64,000 nt of DNA from Prevotella sp. (GTDB lineage: Bacteria; Bacteroidota; Bacteroidia; Bacteroidales; Bacteroidaceae). The stretch spans positions 62,001 to 126,000 of the forward strand of contig JAEEWT010000004.1 of NCBI GenBank assembly GCA_016287755.1, in the 5' to 3' direction. Below the pieces are notes generated by a model. It did no database searches. It was not told the DNA's origin and was given only the letters and a program-made list of their open reading frames with translations. Within the stretch, counting starts at the first letter, position 1, and each line of letters begins with the position of its first letter. Below, one piece after another: positions 49,440 through 58,882 of this stretch. A program made the position numbers and the translations under genes.

Positions 49440-50417
49440 ATGGCAAAAATCAAGACGATAGGAGTGATGACCTCTGGTGGTGACGCTCCAGGAATGAATG
49501 CCGCCATCCGTGCGGTGACACGTGCTGGTATCTACAACGGCTTCAAGATCAAAGGTATCTATCGTGGATGGGACGGACTGATCAACAATGAGATCAAAGA
49601 ATTCTCCACGGAGAATGTGAGCGGTATCATCAATATGGGTGGAACGATCTTGAAGACGGCGCGTTCGAAGGACTTCATGACAAAGGAAGGTCGGCAGAAA
49701 GCCTACGACAATATGGTGAAGAACGGCATTGATGCGCTGGTCATCATCGGCGGAAACGGTTCTCTTACGGGTGCCCGTATCTTTGCTGAGGAGTTTGATG
49801 TGTGCTGCATCGGACTGCCGGGAACCATCGACAACGACCTCTACGGAACGGATTCCACGATTGGCTATGACACGACGATGAACACCATCATGGAGTGTGT
49901 TGACCGAATCCGTGACACGGCACAGAGTCATGAGCGTATCTTCTTCATCGAGGTGATGGGGCGTGATGCTGGCTTCCTGGCACAGAACAGTGCGATTGCC
50001 AGTGGTGCCGAGGCTGCCATTATACCGGAGGATTCTACCGATGTGGACCAGCTGGCACGGTTCATGGAGCGCGGTATTCGTAAGTCAAAGAAGAGTTGCA
50101 TCGTCATCGTGTCGGAGAGTCCTAAGTGCGGTGCTCTCTACTATGCCGACCGTGTGCGGAAGGAGTTCCCCAACTACGATGTGCGTGTTTCCATCTTAGG
50201 ACATCTGCAGCGTGGTGGACGACCTACAGCACACGACCGTATTCTGGCGGGACGTACTGGTGTGGGAGCCATCGAGGCTATCCTGCAGGGACAACGCAAC
50301 GTGATGATCGGTCTGCGTTACAACGAGGTGGTGTATGTTCCGTTCTCTGAGGCCATCAGAAGTGACAAGCCGTTTGATAAGAAACTGATCAAAGTGCTTG
50401 ATGAGTTAAGCATTTAA
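49440..50417 (+). CDS. pfkA: 6-phosphofructokinase with altered metal motif
   Basis: A 325-residue phosphofructokinase of the ATP-dependent type. N-terminal [15 protein letters not shown], catalytic [14 protein letters not shown] with Asp as general base, and MGRDAGFLA are all present. However, the metal-binding GGDGS motif reads GGNGS (Asn106, codon AAC), and [10 protein letters not shown] reads GGRP. In E. coli the Asp at this place (103) coordinates magnesium. A second, pyrophosphate-dependent phosphofructokinase gene with an intact motif lies at 57166. Reduced or altered activity of this copy is inference. Confidence 0.9.
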   Translation: MAKIKTIGVMTSGGDAPGMNAAIRAVTRAGIYNGFKIKGIYRGWDGLINNEIKEFSTENVSGIINMGGTILKTARSKDFMTKEGRQKAYDNMVKNGIDALVIIGGNGSLTGARIFAEEFDVCCIGLPGTIDNDLYGTDSTIGYDTTMNTIMECVDRIRDTAQSHERIFFIEVMGRDAGFLAQNSAIASGAEAAIIPEDSTDVDQLARFMERGIRKSKKSCIVIVSESPKCGALYYADRVRKEFPNYDVRVSILGHLQRGGRPTAHDRILAGRTGVGAIEAILQGQRNVMIGLRYNEVVYVPFSEAIRSDKPFDKKLIKVLDELSI

Positions 50418-50468
50418 TCGGTTTTGATCATCAAAACCGATAATTGATAATTGAAAATTGAAAATTGA

Positions 50469-50526
50469 ACTTTCGGAGCAGCGAGCGCCAACAAACTTGT
50501 TTGATTGGCCGAGTCGTGACGAAAGT
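50469..50526 (+). ncRNA. 58-base conserved hairpin element, copy B
   Basis: This is the second copy of the sequence at 8271-8328, again 58 bases. The ends pair as ACTTTCG with CGAAAGT and the inner stem is CAAAC with GTTTG. It lies in the 155-base gap between pfkA and the rubrerythrin gene, next to AATTGAAAATTGAAAATTGA repeats. No coding frame runs through both copies. Confidence 0.65.
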
Positions 50527-50571
50527 CAACGAAGTTAAAATTGAAGCTATTTGTACCTAAAACCAAGAATT

Positions 50572-51126
50572 ATGAAGAAAAAGTTTATTTGCGCCGTTTG
50601 TGGATATATCTATGAAGGCGATGCTGCACCTGAGAAGTGCCCGATTTGTAAGGCTCCTGCTTCCAAGTTCTCTGAACTGAAGGAGGATGGTGATGTTACC
50701 TATGCTACCGTTCATCGTATCGGTGACGGCAAACCCGAGGGTGTGAGCGAGGAGATGATTAACGACCTCCGTAACCATTTCAATGGGGAGTGTGGTGAGG
50801 TTGGTATGTATCTGGCCATGGCTCGTCAGGCTGACCGGGAGGGCTATCCTGAGATTGCTGAGGCTTTCAAGCGTTATGCATTCGAGGAGGCCGACCATGC
50901 CAGTCGTTTTGCTGAACTCCTGGGCGAGTGCGTTTGGGATACCAAGACCAATCTGGAGAAGCGTGCTGCTGCTGAGGCTGGTGCTTGCGAGGATAAGTTC
51001 CGCATTGCCAAGAATGCCAAGGCTGCCGGCTTTGATGCCATCCACGACACGGTTCATGAAATGGCCAAGGATGAGGCTCGTCATGGAGCAGGCTTCGCAG
51101 GTTTGCTGAAGCGCTATTTCGGATGA
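50572..51126 (+). CDS. Reverse rubrerythrin
   Basis: A 184-residue protein with the rubredoxin-like domain at the N-terminus: [20 protein letters not shown] then ICKAP, giving a C-x2-C...C-x2-C iron site. The ferritin-like diiron domain follows, with glutamates in [28 protein letters not shown] and [10 protein letters not shown]. This domain order defines reverse rubrerythrins, which reduce hydrogen peroxide in anaerobes. I chose ATG 50572; an in-frame start at 50551 adds seven residues. Confidence 0.9.
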   Translation: MKKKFICAVCGYIYEGDAAPEKCPICKAPASKFSELKEDGDVTYATVHRIGDGKPEGVSEEMINDLRNHFNGECGEVGMYLAMARQADREGYPEIAEAFKRYAFEEADHASRFAELLGECVWDTKTNLEKRAAAEAGACEDKFRIAKNAKAAGFDAIHDTVHEMAKDEARHGAGFAGLLKRYFG

Positions 51127-51138
51127 TGAACTGAGTAC

Positions 51139-51289
51139 GTTTACTTAAGACAAACCCCAGAATGTTGACCAAAAACATTCTGGGCTTTATCTTAAGCAAA
51201 CATACGATGGTGCGGAGGTACGGTGGCGCGGTGTGTATGAGATAAATCAGAATGTTTTTGGTCAACATTCTGGGTTATCTCATACACAC
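51139..51289. terminator. Two nested hairpins between convergent genes
   Basis: The first hairpin (51139-51201) has outer arms GTTTACTTAAGA/TCTTAAGCAAAC and a core CCAGAATGTT/AACATTCTGG. The second (51231-51289) has perfect 15-base outer arms GTGTGTATGAGATAA/TTATCTCATACACAC and the same core in inverse orientation. They sit between the rubrerythrin gene and the ygiQ-like gene on the other strand and can stop transcription from both sides. Confidence 0.75.
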
Positions 51290-51303
51290 TCAAAAAAGTA
51301 CTT

Positions 51304-53136
51304 TTACTTTCCCTTACTGTATAGCTTTGAAATCAGGTCGGGACGACCGATGCGCTTGAGTTCCTGTTCAATATGGCGGCGTTCTTCGCGCTTATACCAG
51401 AAGAAGAACATGCGCTGGGCAAGCTTCTCACGCGCCGTCTTGGCCGAGAAGACAGGTTCTAAGGTGTAGGGATCAAAACCGGAATACCACATCTCCGTAG
51501 CGATAGTCATGGGTGTTGGTGTGAAGTCCTGCACCTGCTCCAGATGGAAATCCAGTCGTTTGGTGATGACCGCCAGCTCGGCCATGTCAGCTTCCTTGCA
51601 GCCTGGATGACTGCTGATAAAATAAGGTATGAGCTGCTGGCGCATGTTCTCCTCGCGGTTGATACGGTCGAAGATGCGTTTGAACTGCTCGAACTGCTGG
51701 AAGGAAGGCTTTCGCATCAGGTATAACACCTTGTCGGAAGTGTGTTCAGGCGCCACCTTCAGTCGTCCGCTCACATGTTTGCAAATCAGTTCGCGGGTAT
51801 ATTGCCTTGCTGCCTCATTACTCTTCTCATCCTTGCTGTGGTGCAACAGAAGGTCGTAGCGTACACCGCTGCCGATGAAACTCTTCTTCACCTTTGGCAG
51901 GGCATCCACAGCATGGTAGATATCCAGCAGGGCAGAGTGGTCGGTGTTCAGGTTCGGACACACCTGCGGATGGATGCAGGAAGGACGCTTGCATTTCTCA
52001 CAGGCAAGGAGGTTACGACCATGCATGCCGTACATGTTGGCCGACGGACCGCCCAGATCGCTGAGGTAGCCTTTGAAGTCGGGCATCTCTGCTACTTGTC
52101 TTACCTCTTTTAATATACTCTCCTTACTGCGGCAGGTGATGAACTTACCCTGATGGGCAGAGATGGTGCAGAAGGCGCAACCGCCAAAACAGCCACGGTG
52201 GATATTCACCGAGTGCTTGATCATCTCATAGGCGGGAATGCGCTTACCCTTGTACTTGGGATGCGGCAGACGGGTGTAGGGGAGATCGAAGGAGGCATCG
52301 AGCTCATCGGTTGTCATGGGGGGATTGGGCGGATTAACCACCGCATATACCCCATCCACCTTCTGCAGCAGGCGCTGCGCATGGTATTTGTTCGACTCCT
52401 CTTCAATATGTCGGTAGTTCTCGGCCTCGGCTCTTTTGTTACGCAGACACTCCTCATGGGAATGCAGCACGATATCTTCTTTTGTAATCCCTCCGGGGAT
52501 GTCTTTCTCTTTTGCCAGATAAACGGTTTGGGGGAGGTCATGTAACTGTTTGATATCCTCACCCTCAGCTAGTCGTTGGGCAATGGTTACCACCGTCTTC
52601 TCGCCCATGCCATAGCTGATGATATCAGCACCAGAATCGCAAAGGATACATTTCCTAAGTTTGTCCTGCCAATAGTCGTAGTGGGTGAGTCGGCGTAGGG
52701 AAGCCTCGATGCCGCCCAAGACAATGGGCACGTCGGGGTAGAGCTGACGGAGGATACGGCTATAGACAATGGTGGGGTATTCCGGACGACAGTCGTGCCT
52801 GCCATCAGGACTGTAAGCATCCTCCGACCGCAGTCGTCTGTTGGCTGTGTATTTGTTCACCATTGAATCCATACACCCCGGTGAGATGCCGAAGAACAGA
52901 CGGGGCCGTCCAAGTTTCTTGAAGTCGCGATAGTCACCATGCCAGTCGGGTTGGGGTATGATGGCCACCCGATAGCCATGTGATTCGAGTACCCGACCGA
53001 TGACTGCTGCACCGAAAGAAGGGTGATCCACATAGGCATCACCCGAGAATAGGATCACATCCACGTAATCCCATCCCCGCAGCTCCATCTCCTTCTTGGT
53101 AGTAGGGAGAAAATCAGTCAGGCGGTATTCCTTCAT
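51304..53136 (-). CDS. YgiQ-family radical SAM protein (UPF0313)
   Basis: A 610-residue protein. The N-terminal B12-binding-like half includes DYVDVILFSGDAYVDHPSFG and IVLGGIEASLRRLTHYDYW, and the radical-SAM site is HRGCFGGCAFCTISAHQGK. The C-terminal part ends with LKRIGRPDLI. The family is conserved in anaerobes and its reaction is unknown. It overlaps the gene before it by four bases (ATGA) and ends the minus-strand operon 56948-51304. Confidence 0.9.
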   Translation of the reverse strand: MKEYRLTDFLPTTKKEMELRGWDYVDVILFSGDAYVDHPSFGAAVIGRVLESHGYRVAIIPQPDWHGDYRDFKKLGRPRLFFGISPGCMDSMVNKYTANRRLRSEDAYSPDGRHDCRPEYPTIVYSRILRQLYPDVPIVLGGIEASLRRLTHYDYWQDKLRKCILCDSGADIISYGMGEKTVVTIAQRLAEGEDIKQLHDLPQTVYLAKEKDIPGGITKEDIVLHSHEECLRNKRAEAENYRHIEEESNKYHAQRLLQKVDGVYAVVNPPNPPMTTDELDASFDLPYTRLPHPKYKGKRIPAYEMIKHSVNIHRGCFGGCAFCTISAHQGKFITCRSKESILKEVRQVAEMPDFKGYLSDLGGPSANMYGMHGRNLLACEKCKRPSCIHPQVCPNLNTDHSALLDIYHAVDALPKVKKSFIGSGVRYDLLLHHSKDEKSNEAARQYTRELICKHVSGRLKVAPEHTSDKVLYLMRKPSFQQFEQFKRIFDRINREENMRQQLIPYFISSHPGCKEADMAELAVITKRLDFHLEQVQDFTPTPMTIATEMWYSGFDPYTLEPVFSAKTAREKLAQRMFFFWYKREERRHIEQELKRIGRPDLISKLYSKGK

Positions 53137-53447
53137 ACTTCTTCGTTAGCGGCCTTCTTCTCCTCCCAGGTCACATAGAGTTGAACCAGGTTGGTCAGTC
53201 CCAAGGCTTTCATGTTCTTGTGATAGATCACGTCGAGACAAAGATCCATCAGGTCACGGTCCACCTCGGGCAACGACTCAAGGATTGCGCGGCAGTTCAG
53301 TTTCAGCTTGTCGAGAACGGCCTCGTCGATGATACCATTGCTGTCGATGAGGTTCTTCAGGAGTGCATACCTCCCGATGGTTTCCAGATGAGCATCCGTT
53401 ACCTCGATGCTTCTGGTGCCAGATGCGTTTGCTTGTATTTTATACAT
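53133..53447 (-). CDS. Conserved protein of unknown function
   Basis: A 104-residue soluble protein starting MYKIQANASGTRSIEVTDAH and containing ALLKNLIDSNGIIDEAVLDK and a helical end with YVTWEEKKAA. I do not recognise a domain. An upstream in-frame ATG at 53531 is rejected because it lies inside the preceding gene. The four-base overlap with the ygiQ-like gene indicates co-translation. Confidence 0.7.
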   Translation of the reverse strand: MYKIQANASGTRSIEVTDAHLETIGRYALLKNLIDSNGIIDEAVLDKLKLNCRAILESLPEVDRDLMDLCLDVIYHKNMKALGLTNLVQLYVTWEEKKAANEEV

Positions 53448-53464
53448 GGTTGTAATGTTTGAAT

Positions 53465-56110
53465 TTACGGTATGAGGAAATTGATGATGGCTTTCATCAC
53501 CGCCGCCCGTTTTCTTGGCGAGGTGATGCACTCGAAGGGGAAGCCGATGGTGAACGACTTATAGTCATTCCCGTCGTAGGCCACGCAGGCCGAGGTACCA
53601 TTAGAGTAGGTGAGTGCGCAGTAGGCGGGCTGCAAGGGGTTCAGCACATCGGTGGAAGTGGCGGCATAATGCTCTTCATTGAGCATGCGGTAGATGGGTA
53701 GGGTGGTGCCCATACCGCTGATGATGGAGTCATTACTGTTTCGGATGGTTCCACCATAGCTCACCTTCAGGATGTTCCGCATAAAGGTGGAGTCGGCCTT
53801 TGAGCGCATATCACACCCAAGATAAGCACCACTCACCAGTAAGGCACCACCGCTGCGGGTGTACTTAGTGAGGATGTCCTGCATGCGGGAAGGGAAGGTC
53901 TTGTACGACCCTAATGCGTTGGGATCGTTCTTCTCCAGTCCGTAGAGCATATCCACGAGATGGTATTTCATCAGATCCACCTTCCCGCTCTCCACCGAGC
54001 TGGCACTACAGCTGGTGACATTGTATTGCAGCATACTGCGCATAGCCTCGGCATGGGTGGTGGGGTAGTTGAACTCATTACCTACCAGGAACTGTCCTTC
54101 CCATTCCTGACCGCTATAGCCAAGAGCGCCCGGACCTTCAAGACCGGCCTGACTCTTGTCGAAACAAATCTGCTTACCACCCCATCCGGCTGTTGTCCCA
54201 TCACTTACGCCAGGATCGATGTCAAAGTCGAAACCTTGCTCGTTGGTGGTGTTGCGAACGGCAGGAGGTGCCAGTCGGCGGAACCCGTTGACAATCATGA
54301 TGGAACGGGTGGCTCCGGCATGATGCAAGGCCGCGAGCGTTTCCGAGGGGAAACTCTCGCCACCTTTGTTGATGGCAGTAACCTTGAAGTTATAGATGAC
54401 ACCTGGCTGCAGGTTCATCTTGCATGAACGACTCTTGATGACCTGTCCGTTATCGAAGCCGCCTGCTCCCTTGGAGGTATAGACCACATAGGAAGTGGGC
54501 TTGGCTGTTTTCTCCAGCGGGTCGTCCTGATCCTCCCAACTCAGCGTCACCTCATCGGCCCCAGTGAACTCCACCCGCAGGTCCTGGGGTGGGAGGGGAG
54601 CAACAACATAGTTCTTGTCGTGCCTGTTCGAGAGGAACTGAAGAATAGACTTATACACACTGCGTGCCAATGCGAACCGGAAAGTAGGATCCTGTGCCAG
54701 TCGCATATCCGGGAAATTCTGGTGTGACAGGGTTTCCATGATGGCCGAAGGTACTTCGGGGAGACGAGTCTCGGAATAGTTCGCATCACGGATATCCCGA
54801 ACAGGCCAGTCGAGACCGTACAGTTTGTTGAGATCGTTTTTCTGGTTGTTCAACAGTAATGAGGCAAAGATACGCGACTGGTCACGACTGTCGCCGTTGT
54901 TCAGCAGACCGTCGTGGAAATTGGTCGTGTAGATGCCTAACGAACCGGTCAGTGAGGCGAAGTCCTTGGCAAAACCCGCATCACTATGAACAGCCAACGA
55001 CAGTTCGATGGGCACATGCTTGCCTTCCAAAGTAGGCATATAACGAGAGCCGCCGCCAATCCAGTTGGTCATGAGCGACCGCACATTGATATCATCGGCA
55101 TAGTCATCCTGTCCGTTCTTACTGCTATATACCTCATAAGGAGCACCGGCCCACTGGGCATAGTAACGTGCACCCTCCAAGGCACGGGGCATTCCGCTGA
55201 CGGAGCCGGCACGGGTGATATTTCCCATTCCTCCGCCGAAGCGGACCGCATCGGAAGTGACAACACCTTTCTGGTCACTCACGTTACTTACCACCACGCT
55301 GTTGAGACGACTGCAACCGCGGTCGAAATGGAAGGTTCCCAGATATACCCACGTGCTGCCGCCCATGCGTTGGTTCACGCTGAACACCGAAGCCTGTCCT
55401 TGGTGATAGACCGTATATTGTACGTTGTCCACACTGTTCTCCAGGGTGGGATAGCTCACATAGACAGCATAACTGCCTGATTCCTCGAACTGAGGCTGGT
55501 AGGTGATTAAACTGGGATTGGCATGGGTGGTCTTGGCCATACGTGCCGTTCCTGCCAGGAACGGGTTCTCCCCATCGTGATAGGCTCCCTGATGCAAGGC
55601 AAAGCCTTTCACATCAGCATCTTTCCATTTGTTCTGGGTATTTGTCTCCATGTAGTTGGGCGACTGAGAGTGGTCGTTATCCACAATCAGCTCATGCTTT
55701 TGCCAGTCACGTTCACGGGGAGTGAACACGTTGGCACCTGCTTTCTCCAGCATCGGAATGAGATATGGAACCACGATGGTCTGCGTGAACAGGTCCTCGG
55801 TGGTACCGAACAGGGAAGGGCGCTGCCATTTCCAGGTGCCCTTGGGGATATCATAATAATAGCCATGACTGGCCCAGAGGGAAACATGTCTGTCTTGTAA
55901 TCCTTGGGTTATCTCGAAGGGTCTTGACAGGTTCTTCACCCATGGTTCCTTCTCGTACTGGACTTTTTTCTCTACTTCTTCTACTTTATCCGTCTTCCCT
56001 GTCTGTACAGGAATAGAACCTTGCACGGGTCTGTTGTCATTCACAACCCGATGGGTTCCACAACTCCATAAAAGCAGACAGGTGAATGCAAAAACAATCT
56101 TTTTCTTCAT
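53465..56110 (-). CDS. Large lipoprotein with amidase-like, golvesin-like and FnIII domains
   Basis: An 881-residue lipoprotein; the signal ends at the acylated Cys17 (FTCLLLWSC). The N-terminal region has elements of an N-acetylmuramoyl-alanine amidase 3 fold (HVSLWASHGYYYD, IELSLAVHSDAGF, IMETLSHQNFPDM) interrupted by a golvesin/xanthan-lyase-type beta domain (SGSYAVYVSYPTL, VYLGTFHF). A fibronectin type III domain follows (LPPQDLRVEFTGADEVTLSW). Homologues in Bacteroidetes are often called xanthan lyase, but cell-wall amidase is more likely from the motifs. It belongs to the minus-strand operon, 17 bases before the small gene at 53447. Confidence 0.75.
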   Translation of the reverse strand: MKKKIVFAFTCLLLWSCGTHRVVNDNRPVQGSIPVQTGKTDKVEEVEKKVQYEKEPWVKNLSRPFEITQGLQDRHVSLWASHGYYYDIPKGTWKWQRPSLFGTTEDLFTQTIVVPYLIPMLEKAGANVFTPRERDWQKHELIVDNDHSQSPNYMETNTQNKWKDADVKGFALHQGAYHDGENPFLAGTARMAKTTHANPSLITYQPQFEESGSYAVYVSYPTLENSVDNVQYTVYHQGQASVFSVNQRMGGSTWVYLGTFHFDRGCSRLNSVVVSNVSDQKGVVTSDAVRFGGGMGNITRAGSVSGMPRALEGARYYAQWAGAPYEVYSSKNGQDDYADDINVRSLMTNWIGGGSRYMPTLEGKHVPIELSLAVHSDAGFAKDFASLTGSLGIYTTNFHDGLLNNGDSRDQSRIFASLLLNNQKNDLNKLYGLDWPVRDIRDANYSETRLPEVPSAIMETLSHQNFPDMRLAQDPTFRFALARSVYKSILQFLSNRHDKNYVVAPLPPQDLRVEFTGADEVTLSWEDQDDPLEKTAKPTSYVVYTSKGAGGFDNGQVIKSRSCKMNLQPGVIYNFKVTAINKGGESFPSETLAALHHAGATRSIMIVNGFRRLAPPAVRNTTNEQGFDFDIDPGVSDGTTAGWGGKQICFDKSQAGLEGPGALGYSGQEWEGQFLVGNEFNYPTTHAEAMRSMLQYNVTSCSASSVESGKVDLMKYHLVDMLYGLEKNDPNALGSYKTFPSRMQDILTKYTRSGGALLVSGAYLGCDMRSKADSTFMRNILKVSYGGTIRNSNDSIISGMGTTLPIYRMLNEEHYAATSTDVLNPLQPAYCALTYSNGTSACVAYDGNDYKSFTIGFPFECITSPRKRAAVMKAIINFLIP

Positions 56111-56115
56111 GCGTC

Positions 56116-56670
56116 TTAAATCTCGCCAATAGTGAACAACTCTGGTTTCTTTCCCTTACAATCCTTGAAATACAATTTGATTTCCCGCATCTCGTTGTCG
56201 ATATCACCTGTAGGGATGATGCTGCGCGTGCAGCGTATCAGTTTTTTCTCGTAATCGAGACCATACAACAGAATGGGTATCTGTGCCTTGAGGGCAATAT
56301 AATAGAAACCTTTTTTCCAATCGGGATTCAACGATCGCGTTCCTTCCGGGGTGATGCACAGGTGGAATGTCTTTTCTTGCATGGCTGTTTCTGCGAGGTT
56401 GTCGGTCATACTCGACTTCTTGGAACGCCACACAGGAATGCCTCCGATCCGTCGGAACAGGTTTCCCAACGGCCACCGGAACCACTCTTTCTTCATCAGA
56501 AAATTAATGGTGTATCCTTCTGCCCGCATGTAGAGCTGACCGAGCGCGAAATCCCAGTTGCTGGTATGGGGGGCAAGACAAATAATGTACTTATCGGGGT
56601 GGGCAACAGTAATCTCCTTTGTCCACCCCATACGTTTGTATAATAGCCAACGACAAAAACTCTGTATCAT
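56116..56670 (-). CDS. 1-acylglycerol-3-phosphate acyltransferase-like protein
   Basis: A 184-residue PlsC-superfamily protein. The catalytic HX4D motif appears in APHTSNWDFALG and the PEGTRS motif in ITPEGTRSLNPDW. It is shorter than PlsC (about 245) and lacks the leading membrane segment, as in the small Bacteroidetes group. It transfers an acyl chain to a lysophospholipid or similar acceptor. It lies five bases before the large lipoprotein gene and five after the small gene upstream. Confidence 0.88.
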   Translation of the reverse strand: MIQSFCRWLLYKRMGWTKEITVAHPDKYIICLAPHTSNWDFALGQLYMRAEGYTINFLMKKEWFRWPLGNLFRRIGGIPVWRSKKSSMTDNLAETAMQEKTFHLCITPEGTRSLNPDWKKGFYYIALKAQIPILLYGLDYEKKLIRCTRSIIPTGDIDNEMREIKLYFKDCKGKKPELFTIGEI

Positions 56671-56675
56671 ATCTG

Positions 56676-56948
56676 TTAATTCAAGTTGCCTATCTGATCG
56701 ATAAACTCTGAAACATCCTTGTTGAAATCATTGATCAGGATTCTGAAGTATTTTTTCTGCGGAATACCTGGCTCGGGATGTGAGATGCGTTTCACATAGT
56801 CGCTTTGAATGTGCAAGATGGAAGATAGAAGAGCTTCTACATTGTCCTGGTTGGGCTTCCCACTATACAACGAAGCCGCTACACACTCTGCGAATAATTC
56901 ACTGCAGATGTAATTGATGGTTTTCTTTAATTCTCTTTTGTTCAACAT
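56676..56948 (-). CDS. Conserved small protein, first gene of the operon
   Basis: A 90-residue, mostly helical protein with no recognised domain (LNKRELKKTINYICSELFAE at the start). A rare clear Shine-Dalgarno sequence, AAGGAG at 56963-56958, lies nine bases before the ATG at 56948 but only three before the in-frame ATG at 56954, so I prefer 56948. It follows a promoter at 56999. Confidence 0.65.
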   Translation of the reverse strand: MLNKRELKKTINYICSELFAECVAASLYSGKPNQDNVEALLSSILHIQSDYVKRISHPEPGIPQKKYFRILINDFNKDVSEFIDQIGNLN

Positions 56949-56991
56949 ATACAATAGCTCCTTTCATTACCTATTTGTTAACTTCATGTGA

Positions 56992-56999
56992 CAAATATA
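56992..56999 (-). promoter_or_regulatory. Promoter -7 element of the minus-strand operon
   Basis: Minus-strand TATATTTG (56999-56992) matches TAnnTTTG. It would transcribe the five genes from 56948 down to 51304. The -33 box is not clear. Confidence 0.65.
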
Positions 57000-57070
57000 G
57001 CAATTTTTCTATATACATGGTGCAAAGAACGATAAAAAATATCTTAAAAACTTGATTTTATTCAAAAACC

Positions 57071-57102
57071 TTTCCAAATCTCCGAGAAAAAGCGTATTTT
57101 TG
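57071..57102 (+). promoter_or_regulatory. Promoter of the pyrophosphate phosphofructokinase gene
   Basis: TTTC at 57071-57074 and TATTTTTG at 57095-57102, 20 bases apart. The -33 box deviates by one base from TTTG. The leader to the start codon is about 57 bases. Confidence 0.65.
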
Positions 57103-57165
57103 CACTTGATTTTTAAGTAGTAAGGATATACAACAATAAATTTCAATAAACATTTTAACAGGATT

Positions 57166-58803
57166 ATGGAAAAAAGTGCATTGCAGCTGGCAAGGGCTGC
57201 TTATCAGCCTAAATTGCCAAAGGCTCTTCAAGGTGCAGTAAAGGTAAAAGAAGGTGCTCCAACACAGAGCGTGGATAACCAGGAAGAAATCAAGGCTCTC
57301 TTCCCCAACACTTACGGAATGCCGCTTATCGAGTTCGAACAGAGCGACGTTGCTAATACGGCAAAGATGAATGTCGGTGTCATCCTCAGTGGTGGACAGG
57401 CTCCCGGCGGACACAATGTGATTACCGGTCTTTTCGATACCATTAAGAAACTGAATCCCGAGAACCGTCTCTTCGGCTTCATCCTCGGTCCTGGCGGTCT
57501 GGTTGACCATCAGTATATGGAGATTACAGAAGACTTCATCGACGACTACCGCAACACCGGTGGTTTCGACATGATCGGTTCCGGTCGTACAAAGCTGGAG
57601 AAGGTTGATCAGTTTGAGAAAGGATTGGAGATTATCCGTGAGCTCGACATCAAGGCTATCGTGATTATCGGTGGTGATGACTCTAATACCAATGCTTGTG
57701 TGCTCGCTGAGTACTATGCAGCTAAGAAGTACGGCGTTCAGGTGATCGGTTGTCCGAAGACCATCGACGGTGACCTGAAGAACGACCAGATCGAGACTTC
57801 ATTCGGTTTCGATACTGCTTGTAAGACTTACTCCGAGCTGATTGGTAATATCGAGCGCGACTGTAATTCTGCCCGCAAGTACTGGCACTTCATCAAGGTG
57901 ATGGGACGTTCTGCTTCTCATATCGCTTTGGAGTGCGCCCTGCAGTGCCAGCCGAATATCTGTCTGATTTCTGAGGAGGTTGAGGCTAAGGGCATGAGCC
58001 TTGACGATATCGTAGAATATATCGCTAATGCTGTTGCTCAGCGTGCTGCCGACGGTAATAACTTCGGTACTGTAATTATTCCAGAAGGTGTCATTGAGTT
58101 CATCCCTGCCATTAAGAAACTGATTGCTCAGCTGAACGACGTACTGGCTTTGCCTGAGGCTAAGGAGATCAGTCGTGACGAGCAGGTTGACTTTGCTAAG
58201 AGTCACCTCACCGAGGAGAACCTGAAGGTGTTCAACAGTCTGCCTGTAGGTGTTGCCCGTCAGCTGGCTCTCGATCGTGATCCTCATGGAAACGTACAGG
58301 TTTCTTTGATTGAGACAGAGAAGCTGCTCTCTACCATGGTAGCCCAGAAGCTTGAGAAGATGAAGAAGGAAGGTAAGTATGTCGGTAAGTTCGGTACTCA
58401 GCACCATTTCTTCGGCTATGAAGGACGTTGTGCCGCTCCTTCTAACTTTGATGCTGACTATTGCTATGCACTGGGAACAAGTGCTGCTCAGCTGATTGCC
58501 AACGGTAAGACCGGTTACATGGCTATCGTGAAGAATACCACAGCCAAGACCGATGAGTGGAAAGCCGGCGGTGTGCCCATCACCATGATGATGAACATGG
58601 AGAAGCGTGCTGGTGAGATGAAGCCCGTGATCCGCAAGGCTCTCGTTGAGCTTGACGGTGCTCCCTTCAAGGAGTTTGCCGCTCATCGTGACGAGTGGGC
58701 TCGCAAGACTGCTTACATCTATCCTGGTCCTATCCAGTATTGGGGACCGTCTGAGGTATGCGACCAGCCTACCATGACATTGGCACTGGAACAGAGCAAA
58801 TAA
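57166..58803 (+). CDS. pfp: Pyrophosphate-dependent phosphofructokinase
   Basis: A 545-residue enzyme that phosphorylates fructose-6-phosphate using pyrophosphate. The donor site is [12 protein letters not shown] (residues 166-175), where Asp after GGD marks the pyrophosphate type, and catalytic [11 protein letters not shown] and [12 protein letters not shown] are present. The length is typical of the long clade. Since the ATP-type pfkA at 49440 has lost the corresponding Asp, this gene may carry the main flux, which is inference. Confidence 0.95.
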   Translation: MEKSALQLARAAYQPKLPKALQGAVKVKEGAPTQSVDNQEEIKALFPNTYGMPLIEFEQSDVANTAKMNVGVILSGGQAPGGHNVITGLFDTIKKLNPENRLFGFILGPGGLVDHQYMEITEDFIDDYRNTGGFDMIGSGRTKLEKVDQFEKGLEIIRELDIKAIVIIGGDDSNTNACVLAEYYAAKKYGVQVIGCPKTIDGDLKNDQIETSFGFDTACKTYSELIGNIERDCNSARKYWHFIKVMGRSASHIALECALQCQPNICLISEEVEAKGMSLDDIVEYIANAVAQRAADGNNFGTVIIPEGVIEFIPAIKKLIAQLNDVLALPEAKEISRDEQVDFAKSHLTEENLKVFNSLPVGVARQLALDRDPHGNVQVSLIETEKLLSTMVAQKLEKMKKEGKYVGKFGTQHHFFGYEGRCAAPSNFDADYCYALGTSAAQLIANGKTGYMAIVKNTTAKTDEWKAGGVPITMMMNMEKRAGEMKPVIRKALVELDGAPFKEFAAHRDEWARKTAYIYPGPIQYWGPSEVCDQPTMTLALEQSK

Positions 58804-58814
58804 TGATAGATTAT

Positions 58815-58869
58815 AGATGAGAGATGAGAGATGAGAGGTGATTATTTCATCTTTTGTCTCTCATCTTTC
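58815..58869. repeat. GATGAGA simple repeat with inverted partner
   Basis: AGATGAGAGATGAGAGATGA is followed after 20 bases by TCTCTCATCT, so a stem of about ten bases can form directly after the phosphofructokinase gene. It may act as its terminator. A GTG in this tract could extend the following gene but is rejected. Confidence 0.65.
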
Positions 58870-58882
58870 GATTATTCTTCCT

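Noticed and set aside
49440..50417. pfkA as a pseudogene
   Set aside because: The frame is complete and all other motifs are present; only single-residue changes are seen.
53448..53531. Upstream extension of the 104-residue protein
   Set aside because: It would overlap the end of the lipoprotein gene in the same strand and lacks a start signal.
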